This document shows, piece by piece, positions 35,045 through 43,657 of a stretch of DNA of 64,000 nucleotides. Origin of the DNA: Ruegeria sp. A3M17 (GTDB taxonomy: Bacteria; Pseudomonadota; Alphaproteobacteria; Rhodobacterales; Rhodobacteraceae); contig NZ_QOCF01000013.1 in the NCBI RefSeq assembly GCF_003318255.1, forward strand, positions 1 through 64,000, given 5' to 3'. A program made the translations under genes and the position numbers. The first letter of the stretch is position 1. Each line of letters begins with the position of its first letter. The notes beneath the pieces are model-generated. The model was not told the DNA's origin. It did no database searches and saw only the letters and a program-made list of their open reading frames with translations.

Positions 35045-37399
35045 TCAATTCGGAATCAGATCCGGAACGATGGTCACGATCGACGGGAAGAACCACAGGA
35101 TCGCAATCCCGACCACCTGAATGATCACGAATGGAATGATCCCACGATAGATGTGGCCTGTTGTGACCTCTTTGGGTGCAACACCCCTGAGGTAGAACAG
35201 CGCAAACCCGAACGGCGGCGTCAGGAACGACGTCTGAAGGTTCACCGCCACCATGATCGTCACCCATTTCGGATCGAACGAGCCTCCATAGATCACCGGT
35301 CCCACGATGGGGATCACGATGTAAATGATCTCAAGGAAGTCCAGCACGAAGCCCAGAATGAACAGCACCAGCATCACGATCAGGAAGACCGTGAACTCGT
35401 TGTCAAAGCTGCGCAGGAACTGCTGAATATAGTGCTCACCTCCGAACGAGATCACCACCAGGTTCAGCAATTGCGATCCGATCAGGATGGTGAACACCAT
35501 CGAGGTCACCTTGGCCGTTTCGCGCACCACCGGCGTCAGAACGCCGCTGGTAAACAGAACCCAGCACCCAAACAGCAGACCGAACAGGGCATACAGATAA
35601 GCACCGTAAGCAATTATGAAGGCGACCCAGGTCTCAAAGTTTACATTGCTCTGATTGATGCGCAGATCAAAATTCACGCCCATCAGCAGCGCGATGATCA
35701 CGGCAAAAGTGGCCCAGATGATCACCTTGCCCGAGCGTTCTTGATCCTGCAGCTTGCGATAGGCTGCCAGCATGATCGCTCCGCCCGCCCCAAGTGCTGC
35801 CGCGGGTGTTGGGTTGGTCACACCGCCCAGGATTGAACCAAGTACTGCGATGATCAGAACCAATGGCGGAAAGACCACCCGGATCAGATCGTTCGTGGCA
35901 CATCGGGCTGCCGCCTCCTTGCAGCCGTACATTGCCAAGGCAAAGGGCAAAGCCAGAAGGACAAAGGTCAACCCCGAAGACGTTGTTGGTGCAATCAACA
36001 GAACATCAACCAGCAACATCAGCAGCAGACCGATAGCCCCCAGAATCAACGGCTGCGTCGGTTTGGACGGCGCAATGCCGCGGCCCATGACCAGTGTCAG
36101 ACCCAACAGAACCACAATCACCGCAACACCAGTGCCAATCGGCGCCGCAGCGGCGATCTTGGCCTCGCGTGCCGCGACCAGCGCCTCTTCGCTCAGTCGT
36201 TCGGCGTTGGTGACACCGCCTGCAGCATCAATCGTTTCCTGCTCGGATACGGCCTGATCCCAAGCGGATTGCCCGTGCAGTTCGATCATCGACACCTTGC
36301 ACTGCTCGGACACATTGGTGCGCAGCGACGCGCCCGCACCGATATCCGAGAACGCCGAGACGTTGATGTTCTGGCTACCAATGACCCCCGAGCTGCCCAG
36401 CAGAACTGCGCCAACGATCAAGGCGACAGGTGCGCCAAGCAACCATGTCAGGCCTTCACTGCGCGTGATCGGCTCACCACTGCCGCCGGACATCGGCACC
36501 GCTGGTGCCTTATCAGGGTTCAGCAGTGCATAGCAAAATGCATAAATCGCGTAGAGCAAGGCCAGCATGATCCCAGGCAACAGGGCGGCCTGAAACAGCG
36601 TACCGACCGAAACCACAGCCGGTTCCCCCAGATAGGTCAGCGCATCGGTACAGCCTGCGTCCTGAGCGCGTGTCTCCTGTGCGGTCGAATAGAGATCACC
36701 CGCCAAGGTGCCCAACAGAACGATCACAATGGACGGCGGAATGATCTGCCCCAACGTGCCCGAAGCTGCAATCACACCCGTCGCCAGTTCAGGCGAGTAG
36801 TTGTTGCGCAACATGGTCGGCAGCGCCAGCAGGCCCATGGTTACCACGGTTGCACCAACAATACCGGTCGAGGCCGCCAGGAATGCCCCCACGACCACGA
36901 TCGACACAGCCAGACCACCCGGCAGCGGTCCAAAGACACGCGCCATTGTTGTCAGCAGATCGTTCGCGATCTTCGAACGCTCCAGCGTGATGCCCATCAG
37001 AACGAACATCAACACGGCCAGCAATGTCTCAATTGACTGACCCGCCAGTACACGTTCGTTCATGCGGTTCACGATGAACGAGACGTTGCGATCCAGCGCG
37101 GTTTCCCAACCTGCGGGGAAGACCGCCTCGCCTACCCTTGGTAATTCCGGGTATCGGAATATGGATACGGCATCCGGTTTGACCCCGGAATTCACCAGAT
37201 CACGATAGGCTGTTGAGCCGGTGTCGATGGCCTGATGGATCAGCAGTCCGGCACTGTCCAGCGCGGCGATGATCCCGAATGAGATGATACCGGCCCCGCC
37301 GATGGCAAAGGCCACCGGGAATCCGGAAAGGATACCCCCAAAGAGGCAGAAGAATACGATAATGAGGCCTATCTCGACGCCATCAAGTCCGAATAACAT
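35045..37399 (-). CDS. dctM: TRAP transporter large permease, extended form
   Basis: A 784-residue DctM-family permease; ordinary DctM is about 430. The N-terminal part has GGILSGFPVAFAIGGAG, then a central TRAP stretch with ALPTMLRNNYSPELATGVIAASG and IIPPSIV. A large insert (about 315-470) holds a polar periplasmic-looking section (from GSQNINVSAF to AAREAKIAAA) and extra helices before the C-terminal TRAP helices resume (FLIVMLVLFILGFVLDFLEI). The protein transports small organic acids with sodium; P and Q subunits lie upstream on the same strand, 17 bases before this gene. Confidence 0.92.
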   Translation of the reverse strand: MLFGLDGVEIGLIIVFFCLFGGILSGFPVAFAIGGAGIISFGIIAALDSAGLLIHQAIDTGSTAYRDLVNSGVKPDAVSIFRYPELPRVGEAVFPAGWETALDRNVSFIVNRMNERVLAGQSIETLLAVLMFVLMGITLERSKIANDLLTTMARVFGPLPGGLAVSIVVVGAFLAASTGIVGATVVTMGLLALPTMLRNNYSPELATGVIAASGTLGQIIPPSIVIVLLGTLAGDLYSTAQETRAQDAGCTDALTYLGEPAVVSVGTLFQAALLPGIMLALLYAIYAFCYALLNPDKAPAVPMSGGSGEPITRSEGLTWLLGAPVALIVGAVLLGSSGVIGSQNINVSAFSDIGAGASLRTNVSEQCKVSMIELHGQSAWDQAVSEQETIDAAGGVTNAERLSEEALVAAREAKIAAAAPIGTGVAVIVVLLGLTLVMGRGIAPSKPTQPLILGAIGLLLMLLVDVLLIAPTTSSGLTFVLLALPFALAMYGCKEAAARCATNDLIRVVFPPLVLIIAVLGSILGGVTNPTPAAALGAGGAIMLAAYRKLQDQERSGKVIIWATFAVIIALLMGVNFDLRINQSNVNFETWVAFIIAYGAYLYALFGLLFGCWVLFTSGVLTPVVRETAKVTSMVFTILIGSQLLNLVVISFGGEHYIQQFLRSFDNEFTVFLIVMLVLFILGFVLDFLEIIYIVIPIVGPVIYGGSFDPKWVTIMVAVNLQTSFLTPPFGFALFYLRGVAPKEVTTGHIYRGIIPFVIIQVVGIAILWFFPSIVTIVPDLIPN

Positions 37400-37416
37400 A
37401 GTCTGGGTCTCCGTCC

Positions 37417-38343
37417 CTAATGTGCGCCTTCGTAGGCTTCTTCACCCTCGCCAAGGCTGTCCTTGTCGAGGTATTTTCCAATGCTGTCCGGCCCTTCCAC
37501 GTATTCCAGATACGAGCGGTACAGGAATGCGATCGCGTGCAGGAATACCATCGCGGCAAAGGCCACCAGCAGTATCTTGAACAGGAAGTATCCGTTGAAC
37601 CCATTTGGGCTGAACCCGATGGTTTCGACATTCCAGCGCAGCGCGCGGGATTTCATCACCAGACGATCCAGCGTGTCACTGGCCGACGGTTTCGGCACGA
37701 TCAGGTGCCGCCACATGAAATACCAGCCATACATCCATGTCAGCACCGCCATCGGCATCATGAAGAAAACCGCACCCAGCATGTCGACCACGCGTTTGGC
37801 GCGATGGCTGATACCGGCGTAGATTAGGTCAACACGTACGTGACCGCCTTGCACGAATGTGTAGGTACAGCACAGACAGACAACCATCGCGTTGTAGAGT
37901 TTCAGCTCTTCCGCGAACCAGCTGATATCCATCTGAAACGGGATACCCAGGCCAAAGGACATATCCGGGCGGGTAAACACGCGCTGCATGAACACGATGA
38001 CGATCTGCTGAATGACCATCAACAGACCGGCCCAGGCAAAGAATCGCCCGGCGGTGTTGGCGAACCCTTCCAGGCCCCGCACCATGCCCCACATGAAATT
38101 CCGGTAGTACAGCCCGATGGCCGTCAGAACCAGAAAGAGTGTGAAAACCACAAAGAAGAACTCGACCGATCCACCGTAATAGACAAAGCGCATGATCGCT
38201 TCTTTGTCCGACCAGTTCAGCCAGAGTTGCGGATGCGAGATGGCGTATCCGAAATTATAGAAGGCTTCGGCAATGTTTTGAACGAACCACACAAGTCCGT
38301 TCCACAGGGCGCCGAAGAACGAGATACCGTTTTCGTCCTGCAT
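37417..38343 (-). CDS. dctQ: TRAP transporter small permease, extended form
   Basis: A 308-residue DctQ-family protein. Typical DctQ has four helices in about 170 residues; this one has additional N-terminal and C-terminal helices. The core includes FANTAGRFFAWAGLLMVIQQIVIVFMQRV and TFVQGGHVRVDLIYAGISHRAKRVVDMLG, the latter carrying the family signature (GGHVRVDL). I start at ATG 38343, preceded by GGGGAC; the frame is open to 38370. It follows the binding-protein gene across a strong hairpin. Confidence 0.9.
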   Translation of the reverse strand: MQDENGISFFGALWNGLVWFVQNIAEAFYNFGYAISHPQLWLNWSDKEAIMRFVYYGGSVEFFFVVFTLFLVLTAIGLYYRNFMWGMVRGLEGFANTAGRFFAWAGLLMVIQQIVIVFMQRVFTRPDMSFGLGIPFQMDISWFAEELKLYNAMVVCLCCTYTFVQGGHVRVDLIYAGISHRAKRVVDMLGAVFFMMPMAVLTWMYGWYFMWRHLIVPKPSASDTLDRLVMKSRALRWNVETIGFSPNGFNGYFLFKILLVAFAAMVFLHAIAFLYRSYLEYVEGPDSIGKYLDKDSLGEGEEAYEGAH

Positions 38344-38417
38344 GTTGTCCCCAGGTCGTATCAGTTGCACTGCTGATTATAGCGGTTTGATGGGTCCGCG
38401 CATACGCAACAGGAAAA

Positions 38418-38443
38418 GGTTTCCCCGCGATTGCGGGGAAACC
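38418..38443 (-). terminator. strong hairpin between dctP and dctQ
   Basis: GGTTTCCCCGC and GCGGGGAAACC are perfect 11-base arms around GATT, located in the gap between the binding-protein stop (38465) and dctQ start (38343). It has no long T run. Most likely it stabilises the upstream message or partially terminates, giving excess binding protein over permease. Confidence 0.75.
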
Positions 38444-38464
38444 AATTGTTCGTTTGGAAATCGT

Positions 38465-39547
38465 TTAGCCGCGAACGCGGTTACGCTGTGTTGTGTAAAC
38501 ACCCGACGACAGGCCCTGCCAGCCGGCCGACGACGCCGACGACGCCATGGCGCTGTCGTGGATCTTCTTGAACAGCTCGTCGCCCATGTTTTCGTCCAGC
38601 ACTTCCTGGCTGGCTTGGCCGAACGCATCCCAGACGCTGTCGGGGAATTCCATGACCTTGACGCCGCCCGACTGCAGACGCTGCAGGGCCGCACCGTTGT
38701 TGGCCAGGAATTGCGCCAGATTCCACTGGTGTGCTTCGCCTGCGGCAATCTCGATGATCTTCTGCTGAGCAGGTGTCAGGCTATCGAACACGTCGCGGTT
38801 GGTTGCCAGCGACAGGCCTGCATTCGGCTCGTGGAAACCAGCGGTGTAGTAAACCTTGGTGATTTCCTGGAAACCGGCCTTTTCGTCGGCCCACGGACCG
38901 ATCCACTCGGTACCGTCGATCGCGCCGGACGACAGCGCCTGATACACTTCCGAACCCGGAATGTTCTGCACCGAGGCACCCAGTTTACCCAGAGCTTGAC
39001 CACCCAGACCGGGCATACGGAATTTCAAACCCTGGAAGTCTTCTGGACCGTTGATCTCTTTCGAATACCAGCCACCCGCTTGCGCGCCGGTGTTACCTGC
39101 CAGGAACGATTTCAGACCAAAGATCTGGCCCAGCTCGTCATGCAGCTCCATGCCGCCGTCCTGATAGTACCAGTTCACCATTTCCTGAGCGGTCATGCCG
39201 AACGGAACAGCGGTGAAGAAGGCATAGCCCGGGTGCTGGCCAACAAAGTAGTAGTCCGCCGCGTGATACATGTCGGCCTGACCCGACGAAACCGCGTCAA
39301 AGACTTCGAATGCGCCAACCAATTCACCGGCAGCCTTGATGTCAACGGTCAGGTTGCCGTCCGACATCGCAGTGATGCTGTCGGCGCAGCGCTGTGCGCT
39401 GTCGAAAACACCCGCCAGGCCGCGACCCCACGAGGTTACCATGGTCAGCGTGCGCTTGCCTTGCGCATACGCCGGTGCCGCCAGCGTGGTGGCTGCAGCT
39501 GCCGAGCCGCCCAGAGCAGATGTTTTTAGAAATGAACGACGATCCAT
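38465..39547 (-). CDS. dctP: TRAP substrate-binding protein, TakP-like
   Basis: A 360-residue periplasmic binding protein. The signal peptide has a twin-arginine motif (DRRSFLK at residues 2-8) and ends AAPAYAQG, so export is probably by Tat. The mature protein follows the TakP pattern known for 2-oxoacid binding (GGNTG-like AGNTGAQAGGWYSKEI, then DGTEWIGPWADEKAGF near residue 205). I infer a 2-oxo or small carboxylic acid substrate, not shown by sequence. Order P-Q-M on the minus strand, diverging from a two-component system. Confidence 0.9.
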   Translation of the reverse strand: MDRRSFLKTSALGGSAAAATTLAAPAYAQGKRTLTMVTSWGRGLAGVFDSAQRCADSITAMSDGNLTVDIKAAGELVGAFEVFDAVSSGQADMYHAADYYFVGQHPGYAFFTAVPFGMTAQEMVNWYYQDGGMELHDELGQIFGLKSFLAGNTGAQAGGWYSKEINGPEDFQGLKFRMPGLGGQALGKLGASVQNIPGSEVYQALSSGAIDGTEWIGPWADEKAGFQEITKVYYTAGFHEPNAGLSLATNRDVFDSLTPAQQKIIEIAAGEAHQWNLAQFLANNGAALQRLQSGGVKVMEFPDSVWDAFGQASQEVLDENMGDELFKKIHDSAMASSASSAGWQGLSSGVYTTQRNRVRG

Positions 39548-39648
39548 ATGAGTGTTCCTCCCCTACATATTCAAAACCCGGGCAATTGCCGGGCGTAGTC
39601 GTTTTCAGTGCGCGTCAGCCTAATGACCACGATGTGAATGTGAATACC

Positions 39649-39661
39649 TAGTACTACGTAG
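39649..39661. promoter_or_regulatory. overlapping palindromes in the TRAP / sensor kinase gap
   Basis: TAGTACTA and CTACGTAG are two perfect 8-base palindromes sharing CTA, 102 bases upstream of the TRAP operon and 135 upstream of the kinase start. They are a plausible site for the NarL-type regulator encoded at 41226, by inference only. Confidence 0.4.
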
Positions 39662-39795
39662 GGGATCGCGTTTTTGATGTTTTCCCGAGTGCAAACCGTG
39701 ACAAATGCAAAATAATTCTGCGCGCCGGCCCTCTCATATGCGCCAATTCACCAAAAATTTTGCAATTTGCCGCCTGCTTGCGTATCGATTCGCCT

Positions 39796-41229
39796 ATGAG
39801 GGGATTCCGTAATCTGATTTCACTGACCTATGGCCAGAAATTGTCGCTTGTGGCGGCGATCCCTCTGGTCGTCGCAGTGGCCGCGATTGCGTTCTTCGTG
39901 GTTCATGAATCCCGGGCAACCGCCGAACGTGAAATTGAAGCGCTTGAGCGGCGACTGATCGAGGCCAAGAAAGAAGAACTTAAGAACTATGTCACGCAGG
40001 CTCGAAACGGGTTTGCCTATATCTATGGGCGCGCATCGACTGAAGACAAGGTGGCACAGAACCTTGTGACGCAAATCCTGTCGGCGATGATCTACGGCAA
40101 AGACGGTTTCTTTTTCGTCTATGACTATGACGGCAACAACCTTGTCAGCCCGCGCCAGACCGAATTCATCAACCAAAACTGGGTGGGTCTGACCGACAGT
40201 GATGGCACCCCAATTGTGGACGAATTCATCAGCCTCGCCCGTCAGGGTGCAGGCTGGCACAGTTTCATGTGGCAGAAACCCTCGACCGGGGAAGAGGCGC
40301 AGATGATCGCCTACGTGGTCGGCCTGCAGGATTGGCGTTGGGCTGTCGGCACCGGGGTGTTCATCGACGACATTGTCGCGACGGTCGCCACCGCGCGGGC
40401 CGAGGTCGAGGAGCGCGTGCAGCGGACATTCTCGTATATTGGCGCAATCGTTCTTGCCGCTGTGTTGGTTGTCTTCACTTCGGGCATGTTGCTGAACGTC
40501 CGCGAGCGCCGTCTGGCAGATGCCAAACTCAAGGAACTGACGCAGCGGGTTTTTGATGCGCAAGAAGAAGAGCGCGGCCGCGTGGCGCGCGAGCTTCATG
40601 ACGGCATCAGCCAGATCCTTGTGGGTGTGCGTTATACGTTGGACAATGCGCGCCGCCGCTTGTCGCGCGGCGATGACGATGGCGCGCGCGATCCGCTGGA
40701 CAAAGGCATCGACACGCTGGGCGCAGCCATTACCGAAGTTCGCCGCATCAGCCGCGACCTGCGGCCTGGTGTTCTGGACGATCTGGGCCTCGGCCCTGCC
40801 CTCAAGGCCCTGACCGACGATTTCTGCGAGCGCACGGGGATCGAGACCGAATTCTCAACCGTGGTGTTCCGCAACCGGCTGGATCAGGACAGCAAGATCG
40901 CCCTGTACCGCATCGCCCAAGAGGCGCTGACCAATATCGAGCGCCATTCAGGGGCGACCCGTGTTACAATCGACCTGCGCGGCCACAAGAAAGGCGCGAC
41001 AATGCGGATCACCGACAATGGCCGTGGGTTACGCACCACACCTGATCCTGCCAACCCCGGTATCGGCCTGCGCAACATGCAGGAACGTATCGAACAGCTT
41101 GACGGATCGCTGCGCATTCTGTCATCACGCGCCCCACGCAGCGGCACGGTGATTGAGGTCAGCCTGCCTCTCAGCCACATGCTGCCGCCACAGGAAGACG
41201 CAACGCCTAACCGAAAGGCCGGTACATGA
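39796..41229 (+). CDS. sensor histidine kinase with single Cache domain
   Basis: A 477-residue membrane kinase. Transmembrane helices are at ~15-36 and ~213-236. The periplasmic part between them (~40-205) is a single-Cache-type domain, with DGFFFVYDYDGNNLVSP and WAVGTGVFIDDI. The cytoplasmic part is HisKA_3 with phospho-acceptor H268 (ARELHDGISQ) and an HATPase_c domain (ALTNIERHSGA, GIGLRNMQERIEQL). Single Cache domains of this type often sense small carboxylates. The ATG at 39796 is used; TTG 39760 would add 12 residues. It overlaps the regulator gene by 4 bases. Confidence 0.9.
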   Translation: MRGFRNLISLTYGQKLSLVAAIPLVVAVAAIAFFVVHESRATAEREIEALERRLIEAKKEELKNYVTQARNGFAYIYGRASTEDKVAQNLVTQILSAMIYGKDGFFFVYDYDGNNLVSPRQTEFINQNWVGLTDSDGTPIVDEFISLARQGAGWHSFMWQKPSTGEEAQMIAYVVGLQDWRWAVGTGVFIDDIVATVATARAEVEERVQRTFSYIGAIVLAAVLVVFTSGMLLNVRERRLADAKLKELTQRVFDAQEEERGRVARELHDGISQILVGVRYTLDNARRRLSRGDDDGARDPLDKGIDTLGAAITEVRRISRDLRPGVLDDLGLGPALKALTDDFCERTGIETEFSTVVFRNRLDQDSKIALYRIAQEALTNIERHSGATRVTIDLRGHKKGATMRITDNGRGLRTTPDPANPGIGLRNMQERIEQLDGSLRILSSRAPRSGTVIEVSLPLSHMLPPQEDATPNRKAGT

Positions 41230-41873
41230 GCGATCAGACAATCCGGGTTCTTATCGTTGACGACCACCCCATGGTCGCCGAAGGGATTCAGTCGATCCTT
41301 GAAAGCTATGATGAGATCGAGGTGGTCGGAACACTGGGCAGCGGGCAAGAGGCCGTGGATCAGGCAACCGATCTTGCGCCCGACGTGATCCTGATGGATC
41401 TGAACATGCCCGGACTAGGCGGGCTCAGCGCGACCGAGATCATTCTGGAACGCCGACCCCGAACACGCATCTTGATCCTGTCCATGCATGACAGCCCCGA
41501 ATACATTTCGACCGCGCTCAGCCATGGCGCCAGCGGATACGTGCTCAAGGACGTGCCGACGGATGAGATCAAACAGGCCATCGACGCCGTGATGCGTGGT
41601 GAGCAGTACTTGTGTACCGGGGCCAGCGGATCGCTTCAGCCCAAAGGCGATAGCGCCCGCGAGGCGCTGACCGGGCGTGAACAGACAATTCTGCTGGAAC
41701 TGGCGCAGGGCAAATCCAACAAGGAAGTCGCCGCCGCGCTGGATATCTCGGTCCGAACCGTTGAAACGCACCGCAAGAACATCCGGCGCAAACTTGGGAT
41801 TTCATCCACCGCCGGCCTGACCCGCTATGCGCTTGAACATGGTGTACTGCAGGGCACAAGCCCCGGCTTCTGA
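41226..41873 (+). CDS. NarL/LuxR-family response regulator
   Basis: A 215-residue regulator. The receiver has the acidic pocket D12/D13, phospho-acceptor D58 in LMDLNMPG, and K107-type lysine in GYVLKDVP. The output is a LuxR-type helix-turn-helix (LTGREQTILLELAQGKSNKEV to TVETHRKNIRRKL). It is coupled to the kinase by an ATGA overlap. Because it diverges from a TRAP transporter, I infer that it controls that transporter in response to the sensed ligand. Confidence 0.92.
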   Translation: MSDQTIRVLIVDDHPMVAEGIQSILESYDEIEVVGTLGSGQEAVDQATDLAPDVILMDLNMPGLGGLSATEIILERRPRTRILILSMHDSPEYISTALSHGASGYVLKDVPTDEIKQAIDAVMRGEQYLCTGASGSLQPKGDSAREALTGREQTILLELAQGKSNKEVAAALDISVRTVETHRKNIRRKLGISSTAGLTRYALEHGVLQGTSPGF

Positions 41874-41956
41874 TCCCGCAGTGCGGAACGCGCTGCCCGG
41901 CCCAACCTGAGGACGTGCGCCGAAGGCGCATGGACAACGGGCGGGAGCTTTTCAAC

Positions 41957-42340
41957 TCAGGACTTTGCTCGCAAACCTTCGCCAAAAAACACCAGTGTTC
42001 CGTCCTCATCCAGGACGTGAAATTCGCGTTGTTGATACGGCTGATCAAACGGCGGGCGCACTCGCCCCTCTGGTAAATCCGCCAACCCTGTCTTTAGGGT
42101 TTCATACAGATCATCAATCCCGTCCACATCAATATAAAAGGACTGATCATCCCCCAGATCACGCCCATCCTCGCGCGGCGGACATTCAAGCAACCGAATG
42201 GCGACCTTGCCACGCGACAAGAAGGCGTAATTGTCCTGCCTAAAACCGCAGGTAAATCCCAACCGGTTGCAATAAAAATCAATCTGCTTTTGCAGTGACG
42301 AACACAGAACAAATGGCGTGAGCTGTAGCAATTCCGGCAT
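41957..42340 (-). CDS. small VOC family protein
   Basis: A 127-residue vicinal-oxygen-chelate protein: LLQLTPFVLCSSLQKQIDFYCNRLGF begins the first module and REFHVLDEDGTLVFFGEGL closes the second. I start at ATG 42340, preceded by GGAGGGGCAC; the frame is open back to 42382. It lies 48 bases after the oxygenase gene on the same strand and may be cotranscribed. Enzyme activity is unknown; some members only bind ligands. Confidence 0.82.
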   Translation of the reverse strand: MPELLQLTPFVLCSSLQKQIDFYCNRLGFTCGFRQDNYAFLSRGKVAIRLLECPPREDGRDLGDDQSFYIDVDGIDDLYETLKTGLADLPEGRVRPPFDQPYQQREFHVLDEDGTLVFFGEGLRAKS

Positions 42341-42388
42341 GTGCCCCTCCGACGGTAGCCCCTGCTCTCGATTGTAACCCATGGCCGG

Positions 42389-43234
42389 TCAATCCAACAA
42401 CTGATCCTTGCGTAATCCAGCACGCTGGTGATGATGCGGCAGAACCCGTCCATAAAGTTGCCTGGTGCGTTCAACCCCACCACACATGCCTTCGGCTTCG
42501 ACAAAGGAAAAGATGCCGACATATCGGCTGCGCGCCCCTTTGACCGGGGCGACCCGGTGCAACGCGTATCTGCCCTTGAAGATCTGAAGATCCCCGGGCT
42601 GCAGCTCCAACGCCCTGACCTGTGCCCGGTTTCCGTCCAGCACCGAAGCCACGGACGAGAAATTCTCGTCCTCGGTACTGCGCAGGTTCGGCACATATTC
42701 AAAGGCCCCACCCGCCTCGCCATTCTGGATGGCCAGTGTCACGGTGTAGTTGTTGGTATCGAAATGCCAGGGAAAGCCCTGCCCTTCTTCGACCACGTTG
42801 ACGATCACATCCGCCAGCGGGTCGTCATAGCGAAAGAACCGATCCTCCGGCTCATCCAGCCCATCGCGTATGAACGGCAAAAAACCCTCGAATTCATAGA
42901 TTCGGCGCAGTGGACCCGATTTGGGAAAGTTGTCTGCCGGAACGAAGGCGTTCGACCGGTCATAGAATCTGCGTATTGGGTGATTCAGGTCCAACCGGGG
43001 ATCGTCCTTTGAGAAATAAGCGTTGGTGCGGTTGAAAGAGCGGTGCGCCCGGTCGGCCACGGCATCCGCCTCTTTCAATAGCTGCGCCAAACCTTCGGGG
43101 TGGACAAAACCGGGCAAAACGGCGCAGCCGTCCTGATCCAACTCGCGGCGCAGATCACCGATCAGTCGTTCATAAGCGCGCGAGTCCGGGCAATCGATCG
43201 GATACCGCCCCAGATCAACCAGATCATGGATCAT
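42389..43234 (-). CDS. Fe(II)/2-oxoglutarate oxygenase, BesD/HalD-like with HxD
   Basis: A 281-residue oxygenase of the family that includes the amino-acid halogenases BesD and HalD. The iron-binding region is FPWHFDTNNYTVTLAIQ with H157 and D159; the distal histidine is H226 in GRYALHRVAPV and R235/R237 may bind 2-oxoglutarate. In true halogenases the aspartate is replaced by glycine so chloride can bind iron; here it is D159, so hydroxylation is expected. The substrate is unknown. It is followed by a small VOC gene. Confidence 0.82.
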   Translation of the reverse strand: MIHDLVDLGRYPIDCPDSRAYERLIGDLRRELDQDGCAVLPGFVHPEGLAQLLKEADAVADRAHRSFNRTNAYFSKDDPRLDLNHPIRRFYDRSNAFVPADNFPKSGPLRRIYEFEGFLPFIRDGLDEPEDRFFRYDDPLADVIVNVVEEGQGFPWHFDTNNYTVTLAIQNGEAGGAFEYVPNLRSTEDENFSSVASVLDGNRAQVRALELQPGDLQIFKGRYALHRVAPVKGARSRYVGIFSFVEAEGMCGGVERTRQLYGRVLPHHHQRAGLRKDQLLD

Positions 43235-43457
43235 CCTCCGCCTCCCTTCCTTGTTCGGTCAATCTCAGCGTGCCGCAGTCAAAACTGCTCATCATGCTTG
43301 TTTCGGACATCGCGATGCCGCTTTTTGACTACCCTCAAGGCAGAAATTTGGAGGTCAAAGGGGGTATTTTTCCTGAATATTCCCTGCATGCGTCAATCTG
43401 CGCAATAAAATGTCGCAAAATTCACCCTCAGAGTTAGAAAATTGGTGCAAAAGCCTG

Positions 43458-43486
43458 TTGACGCCTCTTCCCCCGGCTCATAATGT
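43458..43486 (+). promoter_or_regulatory. sigma-70-type promoter of the ilv leader
   Basis: TTGACG (43458-43463) and TAATGT (43481-43486) with a 17-base spacer, 30 bases upstream of the leader peptide start. The transcript would begin near 43493 and carry the leader. Confidence 0.6.
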
Positions 43487-43515
43487 CCCTGCACGCAAAG
43501 AAGGAGCCTCTGGCG

Positions 43516-43563
43516 ATGAGAACGCTAGTCGTAATCGTAGGAACCACGCGCATGGGCCGGTAA
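43516..43563 (+). CDS. ilv leader peptide, 15 residues
   Basis: The short frame encodes MRTLVVIVGTTRMGR and stops at TAA, preceded by an AAGGAG ribosome site. Leucine, valine and isoleucine occupy five adjacent positions (LVVIV), as expected if slow translation under branched-chain amino-acid shortage controls attenuation. Confidence 0.85.
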   Translation: MRTLVVIVGTTRMGR

Positions 43564-43616
43564 CGGTAAACCATAATCGAACCCATGCGCCTCCGAAAAT
43601 CTCGGGGGCTTTTTTT
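43548..43616 (+). terminator. ilv transcription attenuator
   Basis: The antiterminator pairs GCGCATGGG (43548-43556, at the end of the leader frame) with CCCATGCGC (43582-43590). The competing terminator pairs GCCTCCGA (43589-43596) with TCGGGGGC (43602-43609), followed by seven T residues. The structures share bases, so they exclude each other. ilvI starts 41 bases later. Confidence 0.85.
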
Positions 43617-43657
43617 ATGCTAAACGCAAGACACATGTCGCGAACGGAGCAAAGCAG

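Larger units (their letters stand above)
43235..43657. other. 423-bp gap with the ilv leader region
   Basis: The left ~220 bases hold no supported gene and must contain the start region of the divergent oxygenase gene. The right part holds the promoter, leader peptide and attenuator of ilvI, listed separately. Confidence 0.6.
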
